Below, in pieces: positions 9,405 to 18,157 of a stretch of DNA of 64,000 bases; position 1 is the stretch's first letter, and each line of letters opens with the position of its first letter. This DNA comes from Catalimonadaceae bacterium JC749. GTDB taxonomy: Bacteria; Bacteroidota; Bacteroidia; Cytophagales; Cyclobacteriaceae. Where the stretch lies: assembly GCA_021730635.1 (NCBI GenBank), contig JAJNNC010000002.1, positions 835,670 to 899,669 of the forward strand. The letters are read 5' to 3'. The notes beneath the pieces are model-generated. The model was not told where the DNA came from and did not search any database. It saw only the letters and a program-made list of their open reading frames with translations. Position numbers and translations under genes: made by a program.

Positions 9405-11135
9405 ATGAGCAAAAGGTTAAAGTCATGGCTATTAGGCGTATCTTTATTTTTTGTCCTACTATTTATCCTGTTCCGCCTAATCATCTTTTTCTGGATCAAT
9501 CCTATTGTAGGAAAAATATTAAAAGAGGCTGTCAGTGTATATTCAGATGGTCTATATCAGGTAGAGTACGACCATCTGAAAATCAAGCCTCTGGAAAAAA
9601 CGCTTTACATTGAAAACTTTCAGCTTACTTTTGACAGTACCAGAATCGGAAAAGATACTTCATTTCGGAAAAACGTTTTTGTGAAAGCTTCAGCCAAAGA
9701 AATAGAACTGGCTGTGGATAATGTGAATGAAATGATATTCCACCGTTATTTGGATATCAGGCAGCTTTTTCTGGAAGCCCCCCAGGTGTCCTTATACAAT
9801 TATCGTGATTCCATAACGGAGAGTTCTCAAGAGCCCTTCAATGCTTTTCAGTTGATCAAAGATTACTTTGACTCTGTCCATGTGCAATATATCAATATTG
9901 AAGAGGCCGGCTTATCGACCCGCAATATCTCGGGCAAACCTTTCCGGGATTTTTCCCTCGAACATATCAATGCTTCTGTAATCAATCTGGTTGTAGACTC
10001 AGGCACCGTTTACAGGAATTTTGGCTATCCCAAAGCAGACCAGTTTACACTGATTGTAAAGAATCCTGAATACCTTCTCCCCGATAGTCTTTTTCATGTG
10101 TCGGCTGGTCAGGTTGCCTTTTATCCTATCCAAAACACGGTTGTGTTCAATAATTTTCAACTTTCTCCGCAATATGAGAAACACCAGTTTGCGCAAGCTA
10201 CCGGATTTCAGCGCACCTGGATTCAGGGCGATGTCACTGAATTGAAAATAAGCGGTATCAATCTACACCAGCTGATGGTTGATAATATGATCTCTGTGCA
10301 AAGAATGGCTGTGAACGAAGCAAATCTCCATATTTACAGAGACAGAAGCAGAAAATCAGGGAAGCACCAGGAAAGAAAACTGGTAAAAGAAGCCCTTCAA
10401 ACAGTGAATGTACCCTTTTATTTTGATACGATTACGGTAGCCAATGCTTCTGTGATCTACGAAGAGCAGGTTCCGCCAGCAGAGGTACCGGGAGAAGTCA
10501 GTTTTCGCCAGATATTTGCTTCCATATACCATACCTCTAATGTAAAAAGCCTTTCTCAAAAAATTGAGGCCGATGTACAAACCTATTTTATGGGAAAAAG
10601 CCTGATGACACTCAAATTCGACTTTCCTATGGACAGTCCGGACAACTGGCACAGGATTACAGGCAGGCTGGATGCCATGCCCCTTAATACTTTGAACCAG
10701 ATGCTGGAGCCTACCGCTTTTGCTTCCGTGCAGAGTGGCGAAGTTCATGCCTTGAACTTTGTGATTGAAGCCGATGACGAAAAGGCTGTCGGGAAAGTCA
10801 ATTTTGAGTATTCAGACCTGAAAGTAGCCCTGCTCAACCAGAAAAAACCGGAAGAAGATCCCACGCTCAAACATAAGGTGGGTTCTCTCATTGCGAATTG
10901 GTTTGTCATCAAAGCCAATAATCCTCAGCAGGATCAACCTTTACGGGAAGGCACCATCTACTACCAGCGAAACAAAGAAGCTTCCATGTTTAGTTTTTGG
11001 TCAAGGGCCTTACTGTCCGGAATCAAAGTAAGTGTGGGTATGGAAAAAGATCCGGCAGATGCCAGTGCCTCTAAAAAAAGTGATGAGGAGAAAAAAGGAA
11101 TCCTGAAAAAATTGTTGAAGAAAAAAAACAAATAG
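9405..11135 (+). CDS. AsmA-like membrane-anchored protein of unknown function
   Basis: A 576-residue protein with one N-terminal membrane segment (about residues 8-32) and then a long beta-rich domain presumably in the periplasm, ending in a lysine-rich tail. The pattern of a single anchor followed by short repetitive strands such as DGLYQVEYDHLKIKPLEKT resembles the AsmA/DUF748 class of envelope proteins, some of which bridge the periplasm for lipid transport; I cannot confirm membership. The ATG at 9405 places the basic MSKRLK directly before the membrane helix; a TTG nine codons earlier is less likely. The gene converges on the AI-2E-family transporter gene with only four bases between stops, so neither has room for a separate terminator. 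Confidence 0.6.
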   Translation: MSKRLKSWLLGVSLFFVLLFILFRLIIFFWINPIVGKILKEAVSVYSDGLYQVEYDHLKIKPLEKTLYIENFQLTFDSTRIGKDTSFRKNVFVKASAKEIELAVDNVNEMIFHRYLDIRQLFLEAPQVSLYNYRDSITESSQEPFNAFQLIKDYFDSVHVQYINIEEAGLSTRNISGKPFRDFSLEHINASVINLVVDSGTVYRNFGYPKADQFTLIVKNPEYLLPDSLFHVSAGQVAFYPIQNTVVFNNFQLSPQYEKHQFAQATGFQRTWIQGDVTELKISGINLHQLMVDNMISVQRMAVNEANLHIYRDRSRKSGKHQERKLVKEALQTVNVPFYFDTITVANASVIYEEQVPPAEVPGEVSFRQIFASIYHTSNVKSLSQKIEADVQTYFMGKSLMTLKFDFPMDSPDNWHRITGRLDAMPLNTLNQMLEPTAFASVQSGEVHALNFVIEADDEKAVGKVNFEYSDLKVALLNQKKPEEDPTLKHKVGSLIANWFVIKANNPQQDQPLREGTIYYQRNKEASMFSFWSRALLSGIKVSVGMEKDPADASASKKSDEEKKGILKKLLKKKNK

Positions 11136-11139
11136 CAGG

Positions 11140-12258
11140 TCAGGAGTTTATTCTTTGCCTTTGCTTTCTTATTACCTTTTTAACTTTTTTCCAGGTAAGG
11201 GCATGTTGTTCTGTGCCTTGGGTGCTCAACAGAAAAGCAAAGGGCTTGAGGGCTTCTACATGCTCACAGACAATCTTGAACATAGCCAGAAAAGGAAGAA
11301 TGATAAACATACCGGGGATGCCCCAGAGCAAACCTCCAAGGATGATAGTCAGAATTGTAAAGAAAGGATTGATCCGCACATTAGAACCGACTATGTTAGG
11401 GGTTAGGATGTTGTTCTCGATGAATTGTATGATGATGAATAATAGGATGACCCCAAAGGCATAACGGGGTGAGTCTTCGGTAATAAGTGAAATAATCAGC
11501 GGAAAGGCGCCTCCGATGAGCGTGCCGAAATAGGGAATGAAGTTCATCATGGCAGAAATAACGCCTAGCAGCAAGGCATACTGAATTCCCACAATAAGAA
11601 GCCCTATACTGTTCAGCACACACAATATCAGCACCACCATGGTGATACCACCCATATAATGTTTGGTGACTGAAGAGATGCCTTGTAGTATTTTTCGGGT
11701 AGCAGGATGTTTTTCCGTGGGGGTGATGCGCAGCAAAAATTCAGCGAATTTATTGCGGTAATACAAGAGGAAAAAAACATAGATAGGCATCAGCCCTATC
11801 TTGGTAATGGTGCTGGCAGTGGTGGTAAACGCTTCTTTGAAAAACACATCACCGGAAGCAAAAATCTGTGAGATGAAATTTTTTAGCCATTGATCCTGAC
11901 GCTCTACAGAAACACCAAACTCCTGCTGTATCGCCATTTCCATGTGCTTCAGATTTTCTAAAGCCTGTGCCTTCAGCTTGGGAAAATCCTGGACGAAAAA
12001 ATTCAGTTGAGCATAAATAAAATAAACGGCACCGGCTACTACTGCAATGCCAAAGATGATCGCTATCAGGTTGGCTAAGATTCTGGGAACCCCTTTGCTT
12101 TCTAGTAAACTGGACAAGGGATACAGCAAAAATGCGAGTAGAATACCTGCAAACAGAGGTACCAGAAACGCCCTGGCTGCCGTTAAACTATAGACCAGTA
12201 AAATGAAGAACAGTAATACATAAGTAGCTTTGACGAGAAAAGAATCTTGCAGTTGCAT
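11140..12258 (-). CDS. AI-2E family transporter (PF01594)
   Basis: A 372-residue polytopic inner-membrane protein with about eight hydrophobic segments. The order is two N-terminal helices, a soluble helical domain (about residues 80-140), then the conserved C-terminal membrane part with LYYRNKFAEFLLRITP, NFIPYFGTLIGGAFPLI and GGLLWGIPGMFIILPFLAM. Members include the proposed autoinducer-2 exporter TqsA and sodium/proton antiporters, so transport substrate cannot be assigned from sequence. Neighbours give no hint: the gene is convergent with the AsmA-like gene and divergent from the symporter pair. Confidence 0.85.
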   Translation of the reverse strand: MQLQDSFLVKATYVLLFFILLVYSLTAARAFLVPLFAGILLAFLLYPLSSLLESKGVPRILANLIAIIFGIAVVAGAVYFIYAQLNFFVQDFPKLKAQALENLKHMEMAIQQEFGVSVERQDQWLKNFISQIFASGDVFFKEAFTTTASTITKIGLMPIYVFFLLYYRNKFAEFLLRITPTEKHPATRKILQGISSVTKHYMGGITMVVLILCVLNSIGLLIVGIQYALLLGVISAMMNFIPYFGTLIGGAFPLIISLITEDSPRYAFGVILLFIIIQFIENNILTPNIVGSNVRINPFFTILTIILGGLLWGIPGMFIILPFLAMFKIVCEHVEALKPFAFLLSTQGTEQHALTWKKVKKVIRKQRQRINS

Positions 12259-12340
12259 GAGGTTAAAAAATTATGTGACAGCTGAAAACGAATGCGTTCA
12301 ATGGCCTGTTGACTCAGCTATATTGTATATTTTCCGGGGT

Positions 12341-12348
12341 TATGTTTG
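12341..12348 (+). promoter_or_regulatory. Possible -7 element for the symporter pair
   Basis: TATGTTTG matches TANNTTTG, 58 bases before the small membrane gene at 12406. The -33 box is not clear (ATTG at 12322-12325 is too close). Confidence 0.33.
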
Positions 12349-12405
12349 ATTTTATCCCTACGTTTTATTCAATTTATTTATTTTTGAAAAACTATACCAA
12401 AAAAC

Positions 12406-12546
12406 ATGGATAAAGATTACAACATTAACCCGAATGAAGATACGCCTCCCTTTTTTAAAAGCTGGAAAGGTATGTACTGGCTGGTCATTGGAAATCTCAT
12501 TGCGATGGTTGCTTTGTTTTACTGGCTTACCCTGTATTATTCATGA
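12406..12546 (+). CDS. Small single-span membrane protein coupled to the sodium:solute symporter
   Basis: A 46-residue reading frame with an acidic, proline-containing N-terminus (DKDYNINPNEDTPPFFKSWK) and one strong hydrophobic segment at about residues 23-45. Its TGA stop overlaps the ATG of the downstream symporter (ATGA at 12543-12546), the classic arrangement for translational coupling. Several symporters of this superfamily are known with small membrane partner proteins encoded directly upstream (for example YhdT with PanF, or DUF4212 proteins); by analogy this is probably a subunit or assembly factor of the transporter. I cannot place it in a named family. The position, overlap and composition make it likely to be real. 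Confidence 0.7.
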   Translation: MDKDYNINPNEDTPPFFKSWKGMYWLVIGNLIAMVALFYWLTLYYS

Positions 12547-14234
12547 GTACGGCAGACTGGATTGTTCTTTTTGGTACTTTATTTTTAATAGTAGCTTATG
12601 GCGTTTACAAAACACGGGGCAGCCGGAACATAGAAGGTTATTTCAAGGGAGACAACAGCATGAAATGGTGGACCGTGGGGCTTTCCGTTATGGCCACCCA
12701 GGCCAGTGCCATTACCTTTCTTTCTACCCCGGGTCAAGCCTATGAGGATGGCATGCGGTTCGTTCAGTTCTATTTTGGGTTACCACTTGCCATGGTCATT
12801 CTGTCTGTTACGGCCATCCCCATTTATTATCATCTGAAAGTATATACAGCCTACGAATATCTGGAAAAGCGTTTTGATTTAAAAACGCGTACCCTGGCCG
12901 CCTTTCTTTTTCTGGTTCAGCGTGGATTAGGAGCAGGCATTACCATATATGCGCCGGCCATCGTGCTGTCTACTTTATTGGGATGGGATCTTTCGGCAAC
13001 GTGTAGCTTCATTGGTATTTTGGTTATTATTTATACCGTTAGCGGAGGTACCAAAGCGGTGAGCAAGACGCAAAAATACCAGATGGCGGTGATGATGGGA
13101 GGTATGCTCGTCGCCGCCTTTGTGATCATTGACCTTTTGCCTGAAGAAGTTTCTCTGGGCAATGCCCTGGATGTGGCCGGAAGTATGGGTAAATTCAATG
13201 TGGTGAATTTTTCTTTTGACTTTACAGACCGGTATAACTTCTGGTCTGGTATTACCGGAGGATTGTTTTTAGCCCTTTCCTACTTTGGTACCGACCAGTC
13301 GCAGGTTCAACGGTATTTATCGGCCAGGTCTATCACGCAAAGCCGGTTAGGGCTACTGATGAATGGCTTGCTGAAAGTACCCATGCAATTTTTTATCTTG
13401 TTTGTAGGGGTGTTGGTCTTTGTTTTTTATCAGTTTTACCAGCCTCCTTTGTATTTCATAGAAGGAAATCTGGACAAAATCGAGCAGTCATCGTATGCCC
13501 GGGAGTGGCAGGCCCTGGAACAGCAGCATGCCGAGACCTTTGCCCTGAAAAAGCAGGAGATTCAAGGTTTTTTAAGGGCCAAGGAGCAAAATGATCAGCC
13601 TGCGATGGCTTCTCAAAAAGAAAAGGTAGAGCAGTTGAATCAGCAGGTAGCTGAAATTCATACCCAGGCTCAAACACTCGTCAGCCGTGCCGTGCCGGAG
13701 GCTGAAACCGAAGATACCGATTATGTTTTTCTTCATTTTGTGGTTACCAACTTTCCGGCCGGACTGGTAGGACTACTGCTGGCAGTCATTTTCTCTGCTG
13801 CTATGTCTTCTTCTGCGTCCGAATTAAATGCCCTGGCCTCTACCACTACCGTAGACTTGTATAAGCGATCGGTTAAGAAAGAAGGCAGCGAATTACATTA
13901 TCTGTGGGCTTCCAAGTTTTTCACCTTATTATGGGGTGTTATTGCGATGTTATTTGCCACTTTTGCTTCGCTGGCCGATAATCTGATAGAATTTGTAAAT
14001 ATTGTGGGTTCTATCTTTTATGGTACCATTTTAGGCATTTTCCTGGTTGCCTTTTATATCAGATATGTGCAAAGCAGGGCGGTTTTTATTGCGGCTATCT
14101 TATCGGAAGCGATTGTCATCTACCTGTTTTTTACAACCGATATCGGTTTTCTTTGGTTTAATGTGATTGGTTGTAGCTTGGTGGTAGCACTGGCTACGAC
14201 GCTGCAATGGGTAATAGGCAGGAAAGCCCAGTAA
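12543..14234 (+). CDS. Sodium:solute symporter (SSS family)
   Basis: A 563-residue inner-membrane cotransporter. The family core is clear: a sodium-site first helix region GLSVMATQASAITFLSTPGQ (about 46-65), then VSGGTKAVSKTQKYQ (167-180), FGTDQSQVQRYLSARS (248-263) and FSAAMSSSASELNALAST (417-434). Between two membrane helices, at about residues 310-390, lies a hydrophilic insert rich in Gln, Glu and Lys with a coiled-coil-like pattern, which is longer than the loop usual for the family. The substrate is unknown; a sugar, amino acid or sialic-acid-like compound are all possible for this branch. The start overlaps the stop of the small upstream membrane gene. Confidence 0.88.
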   Translation: MSTADWIVLFGTLFLIVAYGVYKTRGSRNIEGYFKGDNSMKWWTVGLSVMATQASAITFLSTPGQAYEDGMRFVQFYFGLPLAMVILSVTAIPIYYHLKVYTAYEYLEKRFDLKTRTLAAFLFLVQRGLGAGITIYAPAIVLSTLLGWDLSATCSFIGILVIIYTVSGGTKAVSKTQKYQMAVMMGGMLVAAFVIIDLLPEEVSLGNALDVAGSMGKFNVVNFSFDFTDRYNFWSGITGGLFLALSYFGTDQSQVQRYLSARSITQSRLGLLMNGLLKVPMQFFILFVGVLVFVFYQFYQPPLYFIEGNLDKIEQSSYAREWQALEQQHAETFALKKQEIQGFLRAKEQNDQPAMASQKEKVEQLNQQVAEIHTQAQTLVSRAVPEAETEDTDYVFLHFVVTNFPAGLVGLLLAVIFSAAMSSSASELNALASTTTVDLYKRSVKKEGSELHYLWASKFFTLLWGVIAMLFATFASLADNLIEFVNIVGSIFYGTILGIFLVAFYIRYVQSRAVFIAAILSEAIVIYLFFTTDIGFLWFNVIGCSLVVALATTLQWVIGRKAQ

Positions 14235-14303
14235 AAAGCCTGTCTGAAATGACTTTGTCAAGGAACAAAACCATGTCAGATGATGAAAAAAGGGGCATTC
14301 AGC

Positions 14304-15125
14304 TTATAATGCCAGGTGTTTGGATTGTACAGTCTGCCCAAAGAAAACACCGGCTTTGACGTCAAAATCTTCCGGGTATTCAGTGGTATAAAAGGCACAT
14401 TGTCCGTTTTTACTGCACACCGCTTCTATTTCCGTATGGCGTTGCAGATAGTCTACCAGCCGGCTGGCAATAATTTCTCCCTGCGAAAGAACCGTGATAT
14501 GAGGGGGGAGAAACTGTTGAATTTTATGCAGCAACAAAGGGTAATGAGTACATCCCAATACAATGGTATCAATTTCAGCAGACTGATCCAGCAACCTGCC
14601 GATGCTCTTTTTGATAAAATAATCAGCCCCGGGGCTGTCATGCTCGTTGCTTTCTACCAACGGCACCCACATAGGGCAGGCTTCCTGAAAAACTTGTACC
14701 TCCGGAAAAAATTTTTTGATTTCGATGGGGTAAGACCGAGAACCTACCGTACCGGCTGTGGCCAGTATCCCTACCTTCCCGCTGCGGGTAATCTTTCCAA
14801 CAATCTCAGTGGTAGGGCGGATGACACCCAGGACACGGCACTCAGGTTGAATATAAGGCAGATCCCGTTCCTGTATAGTACGCAGGGCTTTCGCTGAAGC
14901 CGTGTTGCAGGCTAATATGACCAGGCGGCACCCCATACCAAACAGATGCGTCACACATTCCAGGGTGTAATGATATACCGTTTCATAAGAGCGAATACCA
15001 TAAGGGTTGCGGGCATTGTCGCCCAGATAAAGGTAATCGTATTGGGGGAGCTGTTTTACTATTTCTTTAAAGATGGTCAATCCTCCATATCCTGAATCAA
15101 ACACACCAATAGGACCTGGCTTCAT
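14304..15125 (-). CDS. murI: Glutamate racemase
   Basis: Interconverts L- and D-glutamate, supplying D-Glu for peptidoglycan stem peptides in the cytosol. The 273-residue protein has the expected motifs: GVFDSGYGGLTIF at residues 7-19 with the conserved Asp-Ser, and the two catalytic cysteines Cys73 (LACNTASAKA) and Cys192 (VLGCTHYPLL) with the adjacent His194. It starts at the ATG on 15125. It is convergent with the symporter gene and lies downstream of the radical SAM gene on the same strand, 133 bases away. D-glutamate synthesis next to the murQ region suggests a local grouping of cell-wall genes, though murI is not in the same transcription unit as murQ. Confidence 0.96.
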   Translation of the reverse strand: MKPGPIGVFDSGYGGLTIFKEIVKQLPQYDYLYLGDNARNPYGIRSYETVYHYTLECVTHLFGMGCRLVILACNTASAKALRTIQERDLPYIQPECRVLGVIRPTTEIVGKITRSGKVGILATAGTVGSRSYPIEIKKFFPEVQVFQEACPMWVPLVESNEHDSPGADYFIKKSIGRLLDQSAEIDTIVLGCTHYPLLLHKIQQFLPPHITVLSQGEIIASRLVDYLQRHTEIEAVCSKNGQCAFYTTEYPEDFDVKAGVFFGQTVQSKHLAL

Positions 15126-15258
15126 ATATTTTGTTAGTAGTTTTAAATGTATCTGTGCCTCATGCGCTATACAACATCCCTTGAACTAGCAAAAAGCTTG
15201 CTGTTTTACAAAGCGATCATTCTTTAAAAATGTTTTCTGATAGTATCCATCATTTTTC

Positions 15259-16281
15259 TTATGCCCATACTTTGGTTCCTTCTGTACAGTTTTGGCATAT
15301 ATCTATCTGGCTGCGGGAGTGTAGCAGCTGTTTTCTAAAATGATGATAAGCATCCCCATGCCATACTTCCCGGAAACTGTTTTGAGCGATGTTACCCAGG
15401 CTATGTTGTGCGTCTTTGTCAAAACAGCAGGGTACTACCTGTCCATCCCAGGTAATCACACAGGAATGCCACATCTTCCAGCAATGGTTAAGCAACGGAT
15501 TCTTAATTGCATAAGTGCCGTCTTTTTGACGATGATAGCGGGCATACTGCTCTTGTAGAGGTATGAGTGGAGAACCCTGCTGGTAATCATAGATCTGAGC
15601 CGTTTTCAGTAATACCTCGTCTACACCTAGTCGACGGGCCAGGGCTTTGACGTCTGCAATCTGATGTTCGTTGGGGCGTACCACCAAAAACTGGAAGATC
15701 ACATGAGGAGTTCTGGATTTAAGGGCTTTCTTCCAGCGGATGATATTTTGGGTGCCTGCCAGCACCTTTTCCAGCTGGCCTCCTACCCGGTATTGCTCAT
15801 ACGTTTCCTGGGTAGTGCCGTCAATAGAAATAATAAGGCGGTCCAGACCCGATGCTACTGTCTGTCGGGCTTGTGCATCGTGTAGAAAATGGGCGTTGGT
15901 AGAAGTAGCCGTATAAATGTTGCGCTCTGAGGCATACTGTATCAGCTCCAGCAGGCGGGGATGCAAGAAGGGTTCCCCCTGAAAATAAAAAAGAAGATAC
16001 AAGAGGGTATCCTGCAACTCATCGATTATTTTTTTAAACAGAGCTTCCTGCATCATGCCTGTCGGACGGGTAAAAGAACGCAATCCGCTAGGGCATTCCG
16101 GGCAACGCAGGTTACAGGCTGTGGTCGGCTCGAAAGAAAGGCTGATGGGCAGACCCCGGTGAACGGGCTGGCCATTTCGTTGAGAACGATAATAGCTGGA
16201 CAAGACACGCCAGGCATTTCTACTCCTTGTAGCATTGAGTTTGGATAAAAAGTTCAGCCTGTCGTGCAGCTTATTGTTCAT
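15259..16281 (-). CDS. Radical SAM/SPASM domain protein
   Basis: A 340-residue radical S-adenosylmethionine enzyme. The 4Fe-4S motif CNLRCPEC (CX3CX2C) follows LSFEPTTA in the N-terminal part, and the radical SAM barrel continues with FYFQGEPFLHP and STNAHFL. The C-terminus has a SPASM-like cysteine set: Cys-Cys in VVPCCFDKD and a final CQNC, typical of enzymes that modify peptides or proteins, with a helical cap FREVWHGDAYHHFRKQLL. The substrate is unknown. It is divergent from the kinase-murQ pair across 159 bases. No clear RiPP precursor is present, although a 38-codon frame lies in the divergent gap. Similar SPASM proteins of uncertain role are common in Bacteroidota. Confidence 0.85.
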   Translation of the reverse strand: MNNKLHDRLNFLSKLNATRSRNAWRVLSSYYRSQRNGQPVHRGLPISLSFEPTTACNLRCPECPSGLRSFTRPTGMMQEALFKKIIDELQDTLLYLLFYFQGEPFLHPRLLELIQYASERNIYTATSTNAHFLHDAQARQTVASGLDRLIISIDGTTQETYEQYRVGGQLEKVLAGTQNIIRWKKALKSRTPHVIFQFLVVRPNEHQIADVKALARRLGVDEVLLKTAQIYDYQQGSPLIPLQEQYARYHRQKDGTYAIKNPLLNHCWKMWHSCVITWDGQVVPCCFDKDAQHSLGNIAQNSFREVWHGDAYHHFRKQLLHSRSQIDICQNCTEGTKVWA

Positions 16282-16440
16282 AAAAATACTTTACTTTTGA
16301 AGATAAAATTAAAACAGTAAGCATGGCATTAGCAAGCAGTGTTGAAACTTTCTGGTTTATGGGAGTATCAGCGATACTGATTTGTCGGGTAACAGAGGCA
16401 GCATGCACTGGCTATTGCCTTATCAAAAAGCATCAATGAC

Positions 16441-17280
16441 ATGATACTGATTGCCGATAGCGGTTCTACAAAAACAGACTGGCGTATCCTTGACGGACAA
16501 GAAAAAATCACACAGGCCAAAACGGTGGGGATCAATCCTTATCATCAGACGGAAGAAGAAATTGCACGGCTGTTGACAGAAGAACTGCTGCCACAAATAG
16601 CGCCTGAGATTCAGCAGGTATACTTTTATGGAGCGGGGTGTACCGGAGAAGCGGTCATACAACAGGTTAAACGGGCATTTGCCGCTGTTTTTCCTGGTGC
16701 AGACGTGTGGGTTCATTCCGATTTGTTTGCCGCTGCCAGGGCTTTGTGCGGGCATGAACCTGGTATCGCTTGTATTTTAGGGACCGGTTCTAATTCTTGT
16801 CTGTACGACGGGAAGGAGATCATAGACCACATCCCGGCCCTTGGCTATATCCTGGGCGATGAAGGGAGTGCCTCCTATTTGGGAAGAGAATTGCTGAACC
16901 GGTTTTTAAAACGGGATATGCCTGAGCCCCTGCGGCAGCATTTTGAAAAGCGCTATCAGGTCACCCAGGCGGAAGCCCTGGAAAATGTGTACCAGAAACC
17001 CCAGGCCAACCGGTATATTGCTGGATTTTCCAGATTTGCTTTTCATCATCTGAACCATCCCTACATCGCCCGAATCGTGTACGATGGTTTTAAAACTTTC
17101 TTTGAACGAAATATATGCCGGTACGAAAATTATCAGCAGTATAAGGTGCACTTTACCGGCTCTGTTGCGTTCTACTATGGTAACCTGCTGCGGCAGGTAG
17201 CCAACGACCAGGGTGTTGTGTTGCAAAATATCCTGGAAAGTCCGATTGCCGGCTTAACATTGTTTCATCAAAAAATGTAA
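16441..17280 (+). CDS. BadF/BadG/BcrA/BcrD-type ATPase; probable amino-sugar (MurNAc/GlcNAc) kinase, MurK-like
   Basis: A 279-residue member of the ASKHA sugar-kinase fold. The phosphate-1 motif ADSGSTKTDWRI is at residues 5-16, with ILGTGSNSCLYDG (phosphate-2) and YILGDEGSASYLG further on. The family includes N-acetylglucosamine kinase and MurK, which phosphorylates N-acetylmuramic acid and N-acetylglucosamine. The stop lies six bases before murQ, whose substrate is MurNAc 6-phosphate, so the kinase most likely supplies that substrate. This kinase-etherase pairing is established in Tannerella and Clostridium. The start ATG at 16441 follows a small upstream frame by one base. Confidence 0.85.
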   Translation: MILIADSGSTKTDWRILDGQEKITQAKTVGINPYHQTEEEIARLLTEELLPQIAPEIQQVYFYGAGCTGEAVIQQVKRAFAAVFPGADVWVHSDLFAAARALCGHEPGIACILGTGSNSCLYDGKEIIDHIPALGYILGDEGSASYLGRELLNRFLKRDMPEPLRQHFEKRYQVTQAEALENVYQKPQANRYIAGFSRFAFHHLNHPYIARIVYDGFKTFFERNICRYENYQQYKVHFTGSVAFYYGNLLRQVANDQGVVLQNILESPIAGLTLFHQKM

Positions 17281-17286
17281 AAATAC

Positions 17287-18096
17287 ATGTCTACAACTGA
17301 ATCACCCTCAAATTTTGATAATCTGGAAAAAATGCCCATCCGGGATTTATTGTCGGGTATTAATGCGGAAGATAAGACAGTGCCCTATGCGGTGGAAAAG
17401 GCCATTCCTCAGATTGAGAAACTGGTGACTGGGACCGTCGAGCGTATGCAAAAGGGAGGGCGATTGTTTTATATTGGTGCCGGCACCAGCGGTCGGCTGG
17501 GAATTGTGGATGCTTCCGAATGTCCGCCGACCTATGGCGTGCCCCACGATTGGGTGATTGGCCTGATGGCCGGAGGCGACCCTGCGATCCGTAAATCGAT
17601 AGAATTTGCGGAAGATGATACGGAGCAAGCCTGGAAGGATCTGCAAGCCTATCAGATCAGTGATCAAGATGTTTTGGTAGGCATTGCAGCTTCCGGCAAA
17701 ACACCCTATGTGATAGGCGGTGTTCAGAAGGCACGTGCTGAAGGTATTCTGACGGCCTGTATCACCTGTAACCATGATACACCCCTGGCAGCGGCAGTAG
17801 ATATTCCGATAGAAGTGGTGGTAGGACCGGAGTTTGTCACAGGCAGTACCCGGATGAAGGCTGGTACGGCCCAGAAACTGGTCTTAAATATGCTTTCTAC
17901 CGCTACCATGATCGGATTGGGCAGGGTAGAGGGCAATAGAATGGTCGATATGCAGCTAAGCAATAATAAACTGGTAGACCGGGGAACCCGCATGATTATG
18001 GAGCAGTTATCAATAGGTCGTGAGGAAGCCCAGCACCTGTTACAACAGCATGGCTCTGTCAGGAAAGCGGTGTACGCCTACCGGCAAAACTCATAA
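17287..18096 (+). CDS. murQ: N-acetylmuramic acid 6-phosphate etherase
   Basis: Removes the lactyl ether from MurNAc 6-phosphate to give GlcNAc 6-phosphate and D-lactate, a step in recycling or scavenging cell-wall sugars. The 269-residue protein shows the SIS-domain motif YIGAGTSGRLGIVDASECP (62-80). Glu78 and Glu109 occupy the positions of the two catalytic glutamates of E. coli MurQ (Glu83 and Glu114, same 31-residue spacing). It also has PEFVTGSTRMKAGTAQK near residues 181-197. It is co-transcribed with the kinase six bases upstream. Like many Bacteroidota forms it is slightly shorter than the roughly 300-residue proteobacterial enzyme. Confidence 0.95.
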   Translation: MSTTESPSNFDNLEKMPIRDLLSGINAEDKTVPYAVEKAIPQIEKLVTGTVERMQKGGRLFYIGAGTSGRLGIVDASECPPTYGVPHDWVIGLMAGGDPAIRKSIEFAEDDTEQAWKDLQAYQISDQDVLVGIAASGKTPYVIGGVQKARAEGILTACITCNHDTPLAAAVDIPIEVVVGPEFVTGSTRMKAGTAQKLVLNMLSTATMIGLGRVEGNRMVDMQLSNNKLVDRGTRMIMEQLSIGREEAQHLLQQHGSVRKAVYAYRQNS

Positions 18097-18157
18097 GAGA
18101 AACCTTCTGGCCATTTGGAGATTTTTTATAGGGCTGTAGCATTTAAATTCAGACACT

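Noticed and set aside
14316..14897. 193-codon frame on the plus strand opposite murI
   Set aside because: It is a shadow of murI with no recognisable protein features; murI has its full catalytic set.
15189..15203. AGCAAAAAGCTTGCT as a terminator of the radical SAM gene
   Set aside because: Only a five-base stem and no T run on the minus strand.
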